Shown: positions 20,208 through 32,900 of the stretch, in pieces | Position numbering within the stretch: position 1 is the stretch's first letter | How the letters are laid out: each line of letters opens with the position of its first letter | NCBI GenBank assembly: GCA_947311845.1 | Contig: CAMZMU010000048.1 | Span: forward strand, 20,829,497 to 20,893,496 | Direction: 5' to 3' | Origin: Poa pratensis | Taxonomy: Eukaryota > Streptophyta > Magnoliopsida > Poales > Poaceae | Length of the DNA: 64,000 nt | The notes under the pieces: generated by a model | Told to the model about the DNA's origin: nothing | The model's input: the letters and a program-made list of their open reading frames with translations, nothing else | The model's database searches: none | Position numbers and translations under genes: made by a program

Positions 20208-23200
20208 CTAGACAACATAGCGCGGCGATACGCCGCGCCCGTGTGGTTGTATGGAATGTATAACATGTTTGTAATAATGTTAAATAAGGGTGTACTTAAT
20301 TGTTTTTATTTTGTGAAATGCTTTTAAATCTGAAAAGAGTTGTCGGACATGTTGGTACAGAACGGTTGCAAGACGGGAAAAGGTGTTCGGCAATAAGTTT
20401 GAGACGAAAGACGATTGGTTTGGTGTTCTACATTTCTAGTTGTGGATGTTGGTATGATAACCGTATAGTACGAAATAGAAAACATATATTATTCCGCATC
20501 ATTGTAATAAAGTTATCTTATTTTAAATAATTACAGAAAGGTATGGTTAGATAATTATACATGTAATAGCAGTAGTATGGTAGCAGTCCGCCTAAGCGAT
20601 GAGCAAGTGACATAGGTACAAATGATGTCACAGTAACTTATAAGTTTCATAAAGTTTGTCACTTCGCTGGGTAAGTCAGATAATTAGGTAAATACCACTA
20701 ATTTTATCCATTTATTGTCATCTCATATTTCAGCTCATATGCTACGGTGGAATGCAGTAATATATTTTTCTGCATCTTGATTAATACAACAGGACCATGT
20801 TAGCCAGAAAGTGGTTTTACTAAAATAGAAAATAGTGAAGCTTTGAAAGAATCTATAAAAGAAAACACATGTTTTTAAATTGACCATCACAGGAAGAAAT
20901 AGGAATGACCTTACACAAATTCTGCATTTGTCATTCATATCTTCCACATTGGCATTTGTATCCACATTCATGTGAAATATGTGGGAATTTACTGTTTAAG
21001 GTATCTTGAAGTACTTGTTTTTTTGGCAGGAATGTGTAATTTAACTTCATAATCTGAACTGATCAAATATGTTCGTATTTCGATGTAAATATGTAATTTG
21101 AATCCTTGTTTGGAGGAAATATATTGTATTAGCATTTATTAATTTCAATCCATCTTTAGAGGAAATGAATTTATGTTTTCTCCAATGTGCATCTAATCAA
21201 GCATTATTTAAATCTAACTCCATAATTAGTGAGAGGTAAGTTAAATTTAAGCATTTGTTAAATTGAATTGCATAATTGGAGAGAGTTCAGTTATATTATC
21301 TATAAATATTAACCTATTTTAATTGATGTAATATGTTTGTGTTTTGTCTTAAATATTTAATTGTACTCAATAATCAGAGAAAATACATTATATTAGCATT
21401 TATTAAATTTAATTTAAATTCAATCCATAATTAGAGGATATGAATTTGCATTTTCTCCAAATATTTATCTAATTAAGCATTTTTAAAATTTAACTACATA
21501 GTTAGAGAGATTTAAGTTAAATAAACTCCAAATATGTTAGCTAAATTGAAATGGTCTAATATGGTTCTATTTTTGCCATAATTTTCTTATTTAGCAGCAT
21601 AATTAGAGAAAATATATTATGGTTATTTCCAAATGTTAACCATTTTGATTATTTATTAAATGTAGTTGCATTATTTATTAAGTATACCTACAATAAATAT
21701 TACAACTTATGGAGTTATTGTGAAGAAAGACCAATCGTTTTATTGGTTGAACACAAATTTCAATGTTTTTTTTACAAATCTATTACAGCAAATTGAAATT
21801 GAAAAAGGGAAATTACAATTGTTTTGCAAACTAAAATGTCTTGCATTTATTTTTCTTCTTCTTGATCATGATTCCAATGTTGTTTTATTGCAAATGAAAA
21901 GTAAAGGGGGGAAAAAACGAACACGAAGATTGAATTTCAATATTTTTTACAAATCTATTTGAACGAACTAAAATTAAATAAGGGAAATTATAATTGTTTT
22001 GTAAGCTAGAATGTCTTGCAATTATTTTTCTTCTTATTGATCATTATTCCAATGTTGTTTTACTGCAAAACAAAAGAAAAGCAAAAAACAAAAGAAAAGA
22101 AATACAAAGATGGGTTAAATGGAGGTGAGATGTCATTTTTTACAAATTTTATATTTGATACTCTAGTACCTTAACTAAGCAGGAATTATAGTTGGTTAAG
22201 GATGCATCAAAATGTGTTAGATGTAAAGATTTTAATTTGCTAATTTTTTTTGGTATATTAGTTTTTTTTTTTTTGAATTATGGTTTAAAAGATATGAGTT
22301 TTACAATTTGCATGCATTTTGAATTATGGGTTGGAAGGTATGAATTTCACACTTTGCATGCATGGAAATGTGTTAGCTGTAAAGATTTTATTTTTCTGAA
22401 TTTTTTTGGTATATTAGTTGTTTTTTTTTGAATTATGGTTTGAAAGTTATGAATTTTACAATTTGTAGCATTTTTCAGTAATTATTCGAAAACTGACAGA
22501 GGGTCCCGCATGTCAGATTTTTATTAATTTTGAAATTCCGTGCGTAAATGCGTGATCGCTGACAGGTGGGCCCTCGCTGATGTTGCTTGGTGACGTCAGC
22601 CAGCGGCGGAGCCGCCGGAGCTGCCGAGCTCGCGGCCGGGCAGCGGCGAACGCGCGGGAGGCTGAGAGCGGGCAGATCTGCGCGCCGGCGGGGAGGCGAG
22701 TCGAACGGGCGACGCGGCCAGCCATATGGATGCCGGAATCGCCGGCGGCGAGCAATTCCGTGGCGGCGACGTCGACACGAGCCGTGGTGGTGTGTGATAC
22801 GTCTCAAACGTATCTATAATTTTTGATGTTCCATGCTTGTTTTATACCAATTGCTACATGTTTTGCATCTACTTTATATCACTTTTATACATTTTTTGGG
22901 ACTAACCTATTAACAAGATGCCGAAGTGCCAGTTCCTGTTTTCTGCTGTTTTTGTATTTCAGAAAATCTAGTCTGGAAATATTCTCGGAATTGGACGAAA
23001 CTACACGGGGGTCCCTATTTTTCCAGAACACGCCTGACGGAGCGAAGGAGCAACAGAGGAGGGCCACCAGGTGGCCACACGCACCTAGGGCGCGGGCCCC
23101 CCTCTGCCGGGCACTAGGGTGGTGTGGGCCCCTCGGGGGTCTTCAGCCGCCGCCCTTTCGCCTACTTATTCCCCCGACGCGAAAATCCTAAATGCCTGAG

Positions 23201-24498
23201 CAAATATCCACGAAAAGGTCCAGAGACGCCGCTGCCGTCAACCCTAGCTCGGGAGGGTTCAGAACCTCTTCCCGGCACCCTGCCGGAGAGGGGAATCGTC
23301 ATCGGAGGCTTCTACATCGCCATGCCTGCCTCCGGAGTGATGCGTGAGTAGTTCATCCTTGGACTATGGGTCCATAGCAGTAGCTAGATGATTGTCTCTC
23401 CACTTTGTGCCATCATGTTTAGATCTTGTGAGCTGCCCTACATGATCAAGATCATATTATTGTAATGCTACATGTTGTGTTTGCTGGGATCCGATGAATA
23501 TTGAATACTATGTCAAGTTGATTATCAATTTATCTTATATTTTATTTAAGATCTTGCATGCTTTCCGTTACTCGTAGATGCTTTGACCAAGTAGATGCTT
23601 GTAACTCCAAGAGAGAGTATTTATGCTAGATAGTGGGTTCATGCCTCCGTTTAATCTGGGACAGTGACAGAAAGTTCTAAGTTTGTGGATGTGCTGTTGC
23701 CACTAGGGATAGCCTAACGATGCTATGTCCACGGGCATATATGTTTGTTTACATTACGCGCTTTACTTAATGCAATTATCCGTTGCTTGCAACTTAATAC
23801 CAACGGGGGACTCGGATGACAACCCGGCGGTGGATTATTAGCCATAGATGCTGCTGGATAACGGTCTATGTATCTTGTCGTAATGCCCAATTAAATATCA
23901 TAGTAGTCAACATGTCATATATATGCATTGTCATGCGCTCACTATTTGTCAATTGCCCAGCTGTAATTTGTTCACCCAACATGTTAGTTATCTTTTACGG
24001 AGAGACGCCACTAGTGAACTGTGGACCCCGGTCCATTCTTTTACACTGATTAAACAACCACAAACTGCAAACTATTCCTTTTTCATTCTCTGCAATTTAA
24101 TACTCAATTTCCACATGAGACGTTTAATCCTTTGTTTTTAGTAAGCCGGTGAGATTGACAACCTCACTGTTTCGTTGGGGCAAAGTACTTTGATTGTGTT
24201 GTGTGGTTGTATCGCTACAGTGCCACACGGTTTTTGAAGCTATCTGAGCCGTCGGATGGCGCGATCGGACGGCCAGCGTTATTTGGGTGACGTGGATAGC
24301 GAATCTGGGCGGCTGCGCCAAAAATCGTGCGCGGGCTCTGATTGGTAGAAAGTCCCCAGCTACAGTATCGCTACAGTGCCGCACGGTTTTTGAAGCTATC
24401 TGAGCCGTCGGATGGCGCGATCGGACGGCCAGCGTTATTTGGGTGACGTGGATAGCGAATCTGGGCACGAATCCGACGTACTTTCATATATAGTAGGG
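20208..24498 (-). mobile_element. Helitron copy A (minus), interrupted by an LTR insertion
   Basis: The minus-strand 3' end at 20208 is a strong GCGCGGCG...CGCCGCGC hairpin, then TATGTTGTCTAG|T. The body matches copy B (24511-29008) nearly base for base over about 2.6 kb. The 5' end near 24498 resembles copy B's start (CCTACTATATATGAAAG) but has lost the exact TC. A 1.4-kb LTR-like insertion occupies 22795-about 24205, and about 350 bp of Helitron present in copy B is missing next to it. A 94-bp block (ACAGTGCC...TCTGGGC) is repeated at about 24214 and 24373. No transposase is coded. Confidence 0.7.
22795..24205 (+). mobile_element. Solo LTR-like insertion in Helitron copy A, 3' edge deleted
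   Basis: The sequence begins TGATACGTCTCAAACGTATC and runs to GGGGCAAAGTACTTTG...GTGTTGTG, matching from memory the layout of a very common grass LTR of about 1.4 kb. It starts where copy B continues uninterrupted (GGTGGTGTG). The expected CA end and the right duplication are absent. A deletion has fused the LTR end to Helitron sequence about 350 bp further on. No internal retroelement genes are present, so it is a solo LTR or remnant. Confidence 0.65.
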
Positions 24499-24510
24499 CA
24501 GGATAGGATA

Positions 24511-27500
24511 CGAGACAACATAGCGCGGCGATACGCCGCGCCTGTGTGGTTGTATGGAATTTTATAACATGTTTGTAATAATGTTAAATAAGGGTGTACT
24601 TAATTGTTTTTATTTTGTGAAATACTTTTAAATCTGAAAAGAGTTGTCGGACTTGTAGGTACAGAACGGTTGCAAGACGGGAAAAGGTGTTCCGCAATAA
24701 GTTTCAGATGAAAAACGATTGGTTTGGTGTTCTACATTTCTAGTTGTGGATGTTGGTATGATAACCGTATAGTACGAAATAGAAAACATATATTATTCCG
24801 CATCATTGTAATAAAGTTATCTAATTTTAAATAATTACAGAAAGGTATGGTTAGATAATTATACATGTAATAGCAGTAGTATGGTGGCAGTCCGCCTAAG
24901 CGATGAGCAAGTGACATAGGTACAAATGATGTCACAGTAACTTATAAGTTTCATAAAGTTTGTTACTTCGCTGGGTAAGTCAGATAATTAGGTAAATACC
25001 ACTAATTTTATCCATTTATTGTCATCTCATATTTCAGCTCATATGCTACGGTGGAATGCAGTAATATATTTTTCTGCATCTTGATTAATACAACAGGACC
25101 ATGTTAGCCAGAAAGTGGTTTTACTAAAATAGAAAATAGTGAAGCTTTGGAAGAATCTATAGAAGAAAACACATGTTTTTAAATTGACCATCACAGGAAG
25201 AAATAGGAATGACCTTACACAAATTCTGCATTTTTCATTCATATCTTCCACATTGGCATTTGTATCAACATTCATGTGAAATATGTGGGAATTTACTGTT
25301 TAAGGTATCTTGAAGTACTTGTTTTTTTGGCAGGAATGTGTAATTTAACTTCATAATCTGAACTGATCAAATATGTTCGTATTTCGGTGTAAATATGTAA
25401 TTTGAATCCTTGTTTGGAGGAAATATATTGTATTAGCATTTATTAATTTCAATCCATCTTTAGAGGAAATGAATTTATGTTTTCTCCAATGTGCATCTAA
25501 TCAAGCATTATTTAAATCTAACTCCATAATTAGTGAGAGGTAAGTTCAATTTAAGCATTTGTTAAACTGAATTGCATAATTGGAGAGAGTTCAGTTATAT
25601 TATCTATAAATATTAACCTATTTTAATTGATGTAATATGTTTGTGTTTTGTCTTAAATATTTAATTGTACTCAATAATCAGAGAAAATACATTATATTAG
25701 CATTTATTAAATTTAATTTAAATTCAATCCATAATTAGAGGATATGAATTTGCATTTTCTCCAAATATTTATCTAATTAAGCATTTTTAAAATTTAACTA
25801 CATAGTTAGAGAGATTTAAGTTAAATAAACTCCAAATATGTTAGCTAAATTGAAATGGTCTAATATGGTTCTATTTTTGCCATAATTTTCTTATTTAGCA
25901 GCTGATGCATGTAAAATGCATACATGAACTTTGCACTTTAATTGCTTATATTCCAATCATATTTGCATCATATAAGGGTTATATCAATGTTTTATAATGA
26001 TTTTGGGAATATTTCATAGTTTTCCCATTTATTTGGAATTAACCCTGTTTTTCCAGAAGACGTCTTTTTTAGTGTTTCAGACTTTCCGGAGCTTCGGGAC
26101 TCCAAAAAGGGCAAGGCCAAAGAGCACGGTTCAGAATTTTCGAGACGAACGCAATGGGCTTAAATTGAAGACCAGAAGCCCAACAGGCTGGAAATGGGAG
26201 GGTCCCACGCGGCCTAAAATACCTGGCCGCGTGGGCCCAGCTCTTTTCCCCCTCGGAGCTCCGTGGCCGTCGATCTTTCGTCCACCGACTCCGTCTTGAC
26301 CTAAAAATGCCTATAAAAAAGGTCCCCTGGCGTTTCGCGAAAGGAAGCGGCGGAGAAACACAAAACCACGAAACAGAGAGACAGAAGGCTGCCGCCGGAG
26401 AAGATCGGAGGGGGGAAACACCGCCGGAATCGCCTCCGGAGGGCTCCACCCCCCTCCGGCGTGTTCATTGTCAACATCTACAGCAAGAACTTCTCCACCA
26501 TCATCACCATGATGAAGGGGGAGTAGTCCACCCCATGGACTAGGATTTGTGGTGGTAACTTTTGTATCTCTCTTCTCTCTTGAGCTTCACTAATTAGTAC
26601 CGTATGAGCTGCTGAACATGATTACGGTCATCTATGTAATACCTTTGTGGTGAATATTGTGGTGTGAGATGATTTGTTATGCATTTACCGTTGTGTTGGA
26701 GCTTTTGTGATTTGTCATACTTTGAAGTATGATGTATGTGGGTACGGGATGGCCGATGTGACACGGCATAGGTATTGAGTGACACAGTACCGCCCAACGT
26801 CCTTTATCTGGGGGTAAAAAGAAAGAGTATGATGTGGGAGTGAGAGAAACCACGCTAGCCTTACGAGGGGTGGCCTAGCAACACAAATGAGTATTTCTTT
26901 CGACTATGTGTTTTAGAACATATAGCCGTCATAAAAAGCTATCATTAAAACATGACAATTGTGTGTACTTTATCTATAACATGATGATCACCGTAGATGA
27001 GAGAGAGAGGATTAAGTGAACCCATGAACCATGTCCATTGTTCCTATAAGAAACACACACTTGAGCTTGTCCTCTTGCTACATAGAGGATTGGGCTTTCT
27101 CTCTTTGAGAGCTTTCACTTGCTACTACCTTTGTCTTGTCCTCTTGCAAAGAAGAGGATTGTGACACTTTTACATCCATCAAACCAACCATCTTGTTCTC
27201 TAAACTTGTTTAGTGCATAATCAACTAAAACTTGTGACACTTTAGTTGTAGGGAATAGATAACTTTTCCTTCTTGCTCCTGCGGATCGATACCTTACTTC
27301 CACATTGAGAGGTGCTACAGTGATCCCTTGCTCTTGGGGGTTATCAGCAGCATAATTAGAGAAAATATATTATGGTTATTTCCAAACGTTAACCATTTTG
27401 ATTATTTATTAAATGTAGTCGCATTATTTATTAAGTATAGCTACAATAAATATTAAACTTATGGAGTTATTGTGAAGAAAGATCAATCGTTTTATTGGTT

Positions 27501-29008
27501 GAACACAAATTTCAATGTTTTTGTTACAAATCTATTACAGCAAATTGAAATTGAAAAAGGGAAATTACAATTTTTTTGCAAACTAAAATGTCTTGCATTT
27601 ATTTTTCTTCTTCTTGATCATCATTCCAATGTTGTTTTATTGCAAATGGAAAGTAAAGGGGAAACAAACGAACACGAAGATTGAATTTCAATGTTTTTTA
27701 CAACTCTATTTGAACGAACTAAAATTAAATAAGGGAAATTATAATTGTTTTGTAAGCTAGAATGTCTTGCAATTATTTTTCTTCTTATTGATCATTATTC
27801 CAATGTTGTTTTACTGCAAAACAAAAGAAAAGCAAAAAACAAAAGAAAAGAAATACAAAGATGGGGTTAAATGGAGGTGAGATGTCATTTTTTACAAATT
27901 TTATATTTGATACTCTAGTACCTTAACTAAGCAGGAATTATAGTTGGTTAAGGATGCATCAAAATGTGTTAGATGTAAAGATTTTAATTTACTAATTTTT
28001 TTGGTATATTAGTTGTTTTTTGAATTATGGTTTAAAAGATATGAGTTTTACAATTTGCATGCATTTTGAATTATGGGTTGGAAGGTATGAATTTCACAAT
28101 TTGCATGCATGGTAATGTGTTAGCTGTAAAGATTTTATTTTTCTGAATTTTTTGGTATATTAGTTTTTTTTTGAATTATGGTTTGAAAGTTATGAATTTT
28201 ACAATTTGTAGCATTTTTCAGTAATTATTCGAAAACTGACAGAGGGTCCCGCATGTCAGATTTTTATTAATTTTGAAATTCCGTGCGTAAATGCGAGATC
28301 GCTGACAGGTGGGCCCTCGCAGATGTTGCTTGGTGACGTCAGCCAGCGGCGGAGCCGCCGGAGCTGCCGAGCTCGCGGCCGGGCAGCGGCGAACGCGCGG
28401 GAGGCTGAGAGCGGGCAGATCTGCGCGCCGGCGGGGAGGCGAGTCGAACGGGCGGTGCGACCAGTCATTTGGTTGCCGGAATCGCCGGCGGCGAGCAATT
28501 CCGCGGCGGCGACGTTGACACAAGCCGTGGTGGTGTGGCGGCGATTCCGGCCGTCCCGCCGCGCGTTCCTCGGCGAGGATGGAGATGGCGCGGCGGCGGA
28601 GGTCGCCGTGGGCCTCGTTCTGAAGGAGGAGGAGCAGAGCGAAGGCACGGCATGTCGGCGGCGCCGGCAACCTCCGCGTCGTGCGCGAGAGAGAAAGGAG
28701 GAGGGGGGATTTTGCGGATATTTTTGCACAAAAGTCCGTGTAGTTTTTCATAATATCAAACAGGTCCCTCGCAGCGGTAAAACTTGGACTGCGGGTTTGT
28801 TTCCGGAAGTTGCGAGTTCATTTTTGTAAAATTGGCTGCGCCAAAAATCGTGCGCGGGCTCTGATCGGTAGAAAGTCCCCAGCTACAATATCGCTACAGT
28901 GCCACACGGTTTTTGAAGCTATCTGAGCCGTCGGACGGCCAGCGTTATTTGGGTGACGTGGATAGCGAATTTGGGCTCGAATCCGACGTACTTTCATATA
29001 TAATAGGA
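24511..29008 (-). mobile_element. Helitron copy B (minus), interrupted by a solo LTR
   Basis: The minus-strand 5' end is A|TCCTATTATATATGAAAG at 29008. The 3' end at 24511 has the same GC-rich hairpin as copy A but reads CTCG in place of CTAG. It abuts copy A with only about 12 bp between them. Removing the 1444-bp LTR and its duplication leaves about 3.05 kb. GC-rich sequence at 28300-28720 resembles a captured gene 5' region, but I could not name it. Confidence 0.75.
25903..27346. mobile_element. Solo LTR, 1444 bp, TSD GCAGC
   Basis: Begins TGATGCATGT and ends GGGGGTTATCA, flanked by GCAGC at 25898-25902 and 27347-27351. Helitron copy A carries the uninterrupted target (TTTAGCAGCATAATTAG at about 21590), which proves the insertion. 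There is no internal retroelement coding. TG...CA ends plus a 5-bp duplication identify it as an LTR left by recombination or as a small non-coding element. Confidence 0.85.
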
Positions 29009-29574
29009 TTCGTCGCTATTTAAGTCAACGGTCATCAGTATTCCATCCTCGCCAACTCATCTGTTCTGCTCTAATATTATTACGAGTTTGAATTTGGCAC
29101 CCTCCAAACTCCAAGTCCTAAAGTGAAAAGTTGTATAAAAAAACTAAATGTGCACCTAAAATTTGTGTAGCTAGGCGTGAGCCTTTTCTTTTAAAAAGTT
29201 TGATAGCTAACTTGTCGTAGGCTAGCAAAGGTAACATGGCAATCACCGACCTGTAATCTCCAACGAAACTACATAAGGAATCTCTGTCCTTTCTTTCTTG
29301 GTGGTTAGTTAGCAACTCCCAACAAAAGTTTAGCGCGGTCGGTCATCCGCGCTTGTTTCTTTTTTCTTTTCTTTCCTAAGCTCATTGCTGCGCTGTTCTT
29401 CGTCCGTGTCACGTCAGTTTTCGGTGCTGATGCTCACGCGGATATCCTGTTATCTTGCCGACTAAACCTGTCAACTTTCTGGCGCTTGACTGTACACTCT
29501 TGGGGTTTTCGAACGAGAGCGCGCGCGCACACACTCCGGTAGTCCGGTGAGCCCGTCACGTAATCACACAAGTA
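29009..29574. other. Unannotated spacer between Helitron B and a MITE
   Basis: No sustained coding frame or repeat ends were seen. Mixed composition, with a short CG-alternating stretch (GCGCGCGCAC) near 29520. Confidence 0.4.
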
Positions 29575-29696
29575 CTCCCTCCATCCACAAAAAGATGTCA
29601 ATCTAATCTAAATTTACATTTATGTACACACTAAATTATGTCTAGATATATACAAATTTGACCTAGATTGAGACATCTTTTTATGGACGGAGGGAG
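29575..29696. mobile_element. Stowaway-type MITE, 122 bp
   Basis: Terminal inverted repeats CTCCCTCCATCCACAAAAAG and CTTTTTATGGACGGAGGGAG are flanked by TA duplications (29573-29574, 29697-29698). This is the standard Stowaway (Tc1/mariner-derived) structure. Confidence 0.9.
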
Positions 29697-29727
29697 TACT
29701 ACATTACAAAGCAACAAGGCTGGAGAT

Positions 29728-29743
29728 AAACTCATGAGTCTCG
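29728..29743. repeat. LINE target site duplication (left copy)
   Basis: AAACTCATGAGTCTCG here is repeated right after the LINE poly(A) tail at 37617-37632. The duplication is at least 13 bp, or 16 bp if the shared A residues are counted. Confidence 0.9.
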
Positions 29744-29973
29744 GGTGCAATCTGTATGACTGTCAATTTGTCCGTGACAATAATTTGCTGGAGGGAGATC
29801 TCTGCCTCTTCCAGCCAATGACTAATGGCGACAGAACAAAATTCACACTGATGATCCATGTGCTTCGCAGAGCAAGTACTGATCATCCCTCAGATGGAAA
29901 TCATGTCCTTGGGTCAAACTATGGTTTGCCAAGCACGGAGATGACCTCAACTGTGTTGGGTTCTGCTGAGTAA
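29744..29973 (+). pseudogene. B3-domain protein fragment at the 5' end of the LINE
   Basis: The frame reads FVRDNNLLEGDLCLFQPM then KFTLMIHVLRRAS, which is the C-terminal half of a plant B3 DNA-binding domain (REM type). About 40 residues of non-conserved tail follow, ending in TAA at 29971-29973. Only six bases then separate it from the LINE ORF1 ATG at 29980, in the same frame. The upstream half of the B3 domain is absent. Since the target duplication ends at 29743, this fragment lies inside the inserted segment and probably moved with the LINE. It may be a 5' transduction or a chimeric transcript rather than a gene of its own. Confidence 0.65.
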
Positions 29974-29979
29974 AAGCGG

Positions 29980-32900
29980 ATGGCTGGTGAGAGCTCTGGC
30001 GGAACGAGCGGCACCGACGGCGCGCCGGTGGTGAGGCTTGCCGGTCGCTTCTGGGAGGATCCGCCGGAAGTGAGCGGAGGGCGCCGCCGGAAAACCCTTG
30101 CGCCGCCGGCTTGGGATGCGGGATGTACGGACTCCCGCTTCTCCTGTCTCGGAGATCTGGTTGCCATTCCGTCCTGTCTTGAAGATGGTCGGGTTCCGAT
30201 GGAGGCAGCGGAGGAGGTGTTGACGGAGGAGTGGGAAGTTTCGCGAGATGACATCCTACGACCTGCCAAGTCCGATAGTGAGATTGTGGCGGAGTTCTGG
30301 GACAAGGCCGGCTTTCCGACGCCGAAGTCGCGGAGCTAGGAACTTTCTTCTCCGGCGAACTCCGATGCGGCCAAAGGTAAGGCAATGTCTTCTATGTGCA
30401 GGTCCTCCAGTGATGTGAGAACTGTGGTGGAGGTGCCGCCCTCCAAGTTGGGCGGGGTGGTGCCTTCGAGAGGATCGCCGCCAGGCCGGCCACTTCGACG
30501 CCCGCCGATGCAGATGGGGTGGCGTGGTCCTTTACCGCGGCCTCGGATCACGCCACCGCTGTGCTTCGGCGACTTCCTTCCCGAGCTCCCTCCTGCTGCG
30601 GCGATTCGGGACTCGTCATCGGCGGCGGCGGAGCTGGTCGGTTGCAAGCCGGCGCCGATCACGGAGGCGTCCGCGGAGAAGACGGAGGATCCGAAATTTC
30701 GAAATTTCCATCGTGGGGCCCAGTCGCATGTGATCGTGAGCCGTCCATCTCCGTGGATGCATCTGGGCCGCTGGTACGAGGGATTATGGAGAGGTGATCG
30801 AGCTGCCTCTAGGTCATCTCCTTCCTCCCGATCGCCTCCACCTCGCACGTCAGGGGCTCCGTCGATCTCCTGCTCTACAACTCTCCAGCCGACCTCCCCT
30901 GTACCGTGCTCGCGGGCCTTCAGATCGCTGACAAGATCATTCGCCGAGGTAGCGTCCGCGTCGCCGCGGATGGCCGCACCTCCCCCGGGCCATGGGGGGC
31001 CTCCGACCTGGGCGCCAGCTGCGATTCCCGGGGCACATGCTCGAGGTGGTGGAGCCGCGTTCGGCAACCAAGCAGGTCCGCCTACGTTTGCTCCGCGTCA
31101 GCCTGGTGCAGGGCAGCAGTGTCCGGCTGCCGCGGTCGCTCCACAACCGCCGGCGGGCTTCGCTTTCGGGGCTGTGGCTCAAGCTCCGCGAAGGAAGAAG
31201 AAGAAGAAGAAGAAGAAGGCTAATGGGGCAGCGGGGCAAGCGCAGCAGCAGGGAGTGTTGCCTGTGGTTGGGGCACAAATTCAGAACCAACAAGTTCAAT
31301 TGCCTGTAGTCGGCATGCAACAGCAAGCAGTGGTTCAGTCGGTTGCCGTCCCTGTGCCGCCTGTCCCGATTGCAGCAGGGCAAGAGATGGTTGTAGTTGG
31401 TGCTGCTGCGGCTAAAAAGCCCAAGGTTTGGTGTTGGAAGTGTGCTGTGAATTCGCATGCAACTAAAGATTGCCCCGTGAAGCACTTTTGTGTCATCTGC
31501 GAAAATGCGAAACATCCGACACCAATGTGTCCAACTCTGAAGCTACCAAGGCCCTCGGTGCTAGTTGCTGGCCAGGGGCACAAAGATACGATGTTCATTC
31601 AGTTCCCAGATAATTTGTTCAAAGCTGATCTGATGCCCAAGGACGATCCAGTGGCTTTAGTAAAGGTGCAAGGTATGGCCGCCACCGCAAAACAGGTGGA
31701 AGCCCAGGTTGCGCGGCTGTGCCCCGTTAAGTCTTGGCGATGGGAAGCGATCCCTAATGGTGTCGATGCCTACACGGTTAACTTTCCATCCATGGAGGAT
31801 CTGATGCGCTTTGATGGCATTGAGCTTGGGGTTCCTTCTCAGTCTACTAAGCTTATGTTTAGCCAATGGAAGGCAGCGGATGTGGAGCCCAAGTTGGAGC
31901 TCCATCAGACGTGGGTTCACGTCACCGGTGTGCCAAACCCGCTGCGGCACTTTTGGGGTTTGTGGGCAGTTGGATCTCTCATTGGTACCACTCTCGATGT
32001 GGATATGATTGCTCTCCGTCGCCGAGGGATAGTCCGGATCCTAGTTGGCATGATGTGGGGAGAGTGCTTCAAAGATTCCGATGAGGAGGGGTTGTTCATT
32101 AGGACCGATGGGGTGTTGCGGCTGAAGGGTTATGACTTCACCTTTAGGCCAGAGGGCCAGGACTTTATTCCGGATGCTGACTTTGTTCCGTTTGTGTGGC
32201 AACGCAAAGGTAAGGGTAGCTCTGATGATAATGGGATGGAAGATGATGATCCTACTGACCTAGCGGGACAAGGTAGTGCGACCGATAATGCATCCACTAG
32301 CATGGCTATTGATCCAAGTCCGGGGTCGGGGAGTGGGCAGTCGCACGGTGCTCATCATTCTCTTGCCCTAAAGGAGATTGCTGTAACTCCTTTCAACCCA
32401 AATCCACAGACGCCTAGAGCAATTGAGCTGGTTCGGAAATGGAAATCGGCTACTGTACAGTGCAAGCAGCTGTGTGCCAGCGGCAGCCCTGTAGGTGGCC
32501 AATCGTTCAGTAGTGCAGCTTGTGTGATGCTATGTCCTGTGAAGGAAAATGGGTCTCGGGAAGGAAGTTTAAGTGGTGCGCCTAGTCCCAGCTTTGGGAT
32601 GCAGCATGTGCCTGCTTATGATAGGCCTAGTTCCACTGTCCAGGAGGGACCTCGCGGAGGGCGCTCGCTGATGGTTTCGCCGGCTGCTGTACCGCAGTCC
32701 ACCGTTCTCGCGGTGGTTAACGCGGGTGTGGCAGCTGCCGCAGAACCGTCGCCCGACGAGCTACTGGTGGGATCCCTCGGCTGCCCTCTGATGGGTGGCG
32801 TCGGGGGAAGTGCGACGCCTGGCCATATAGCTGTGGAGGAGGACTCTACTTCACCCTTGTCCTCCACTGTGGCGGCGTCGGCGGTTGCGGCGTCTACATC

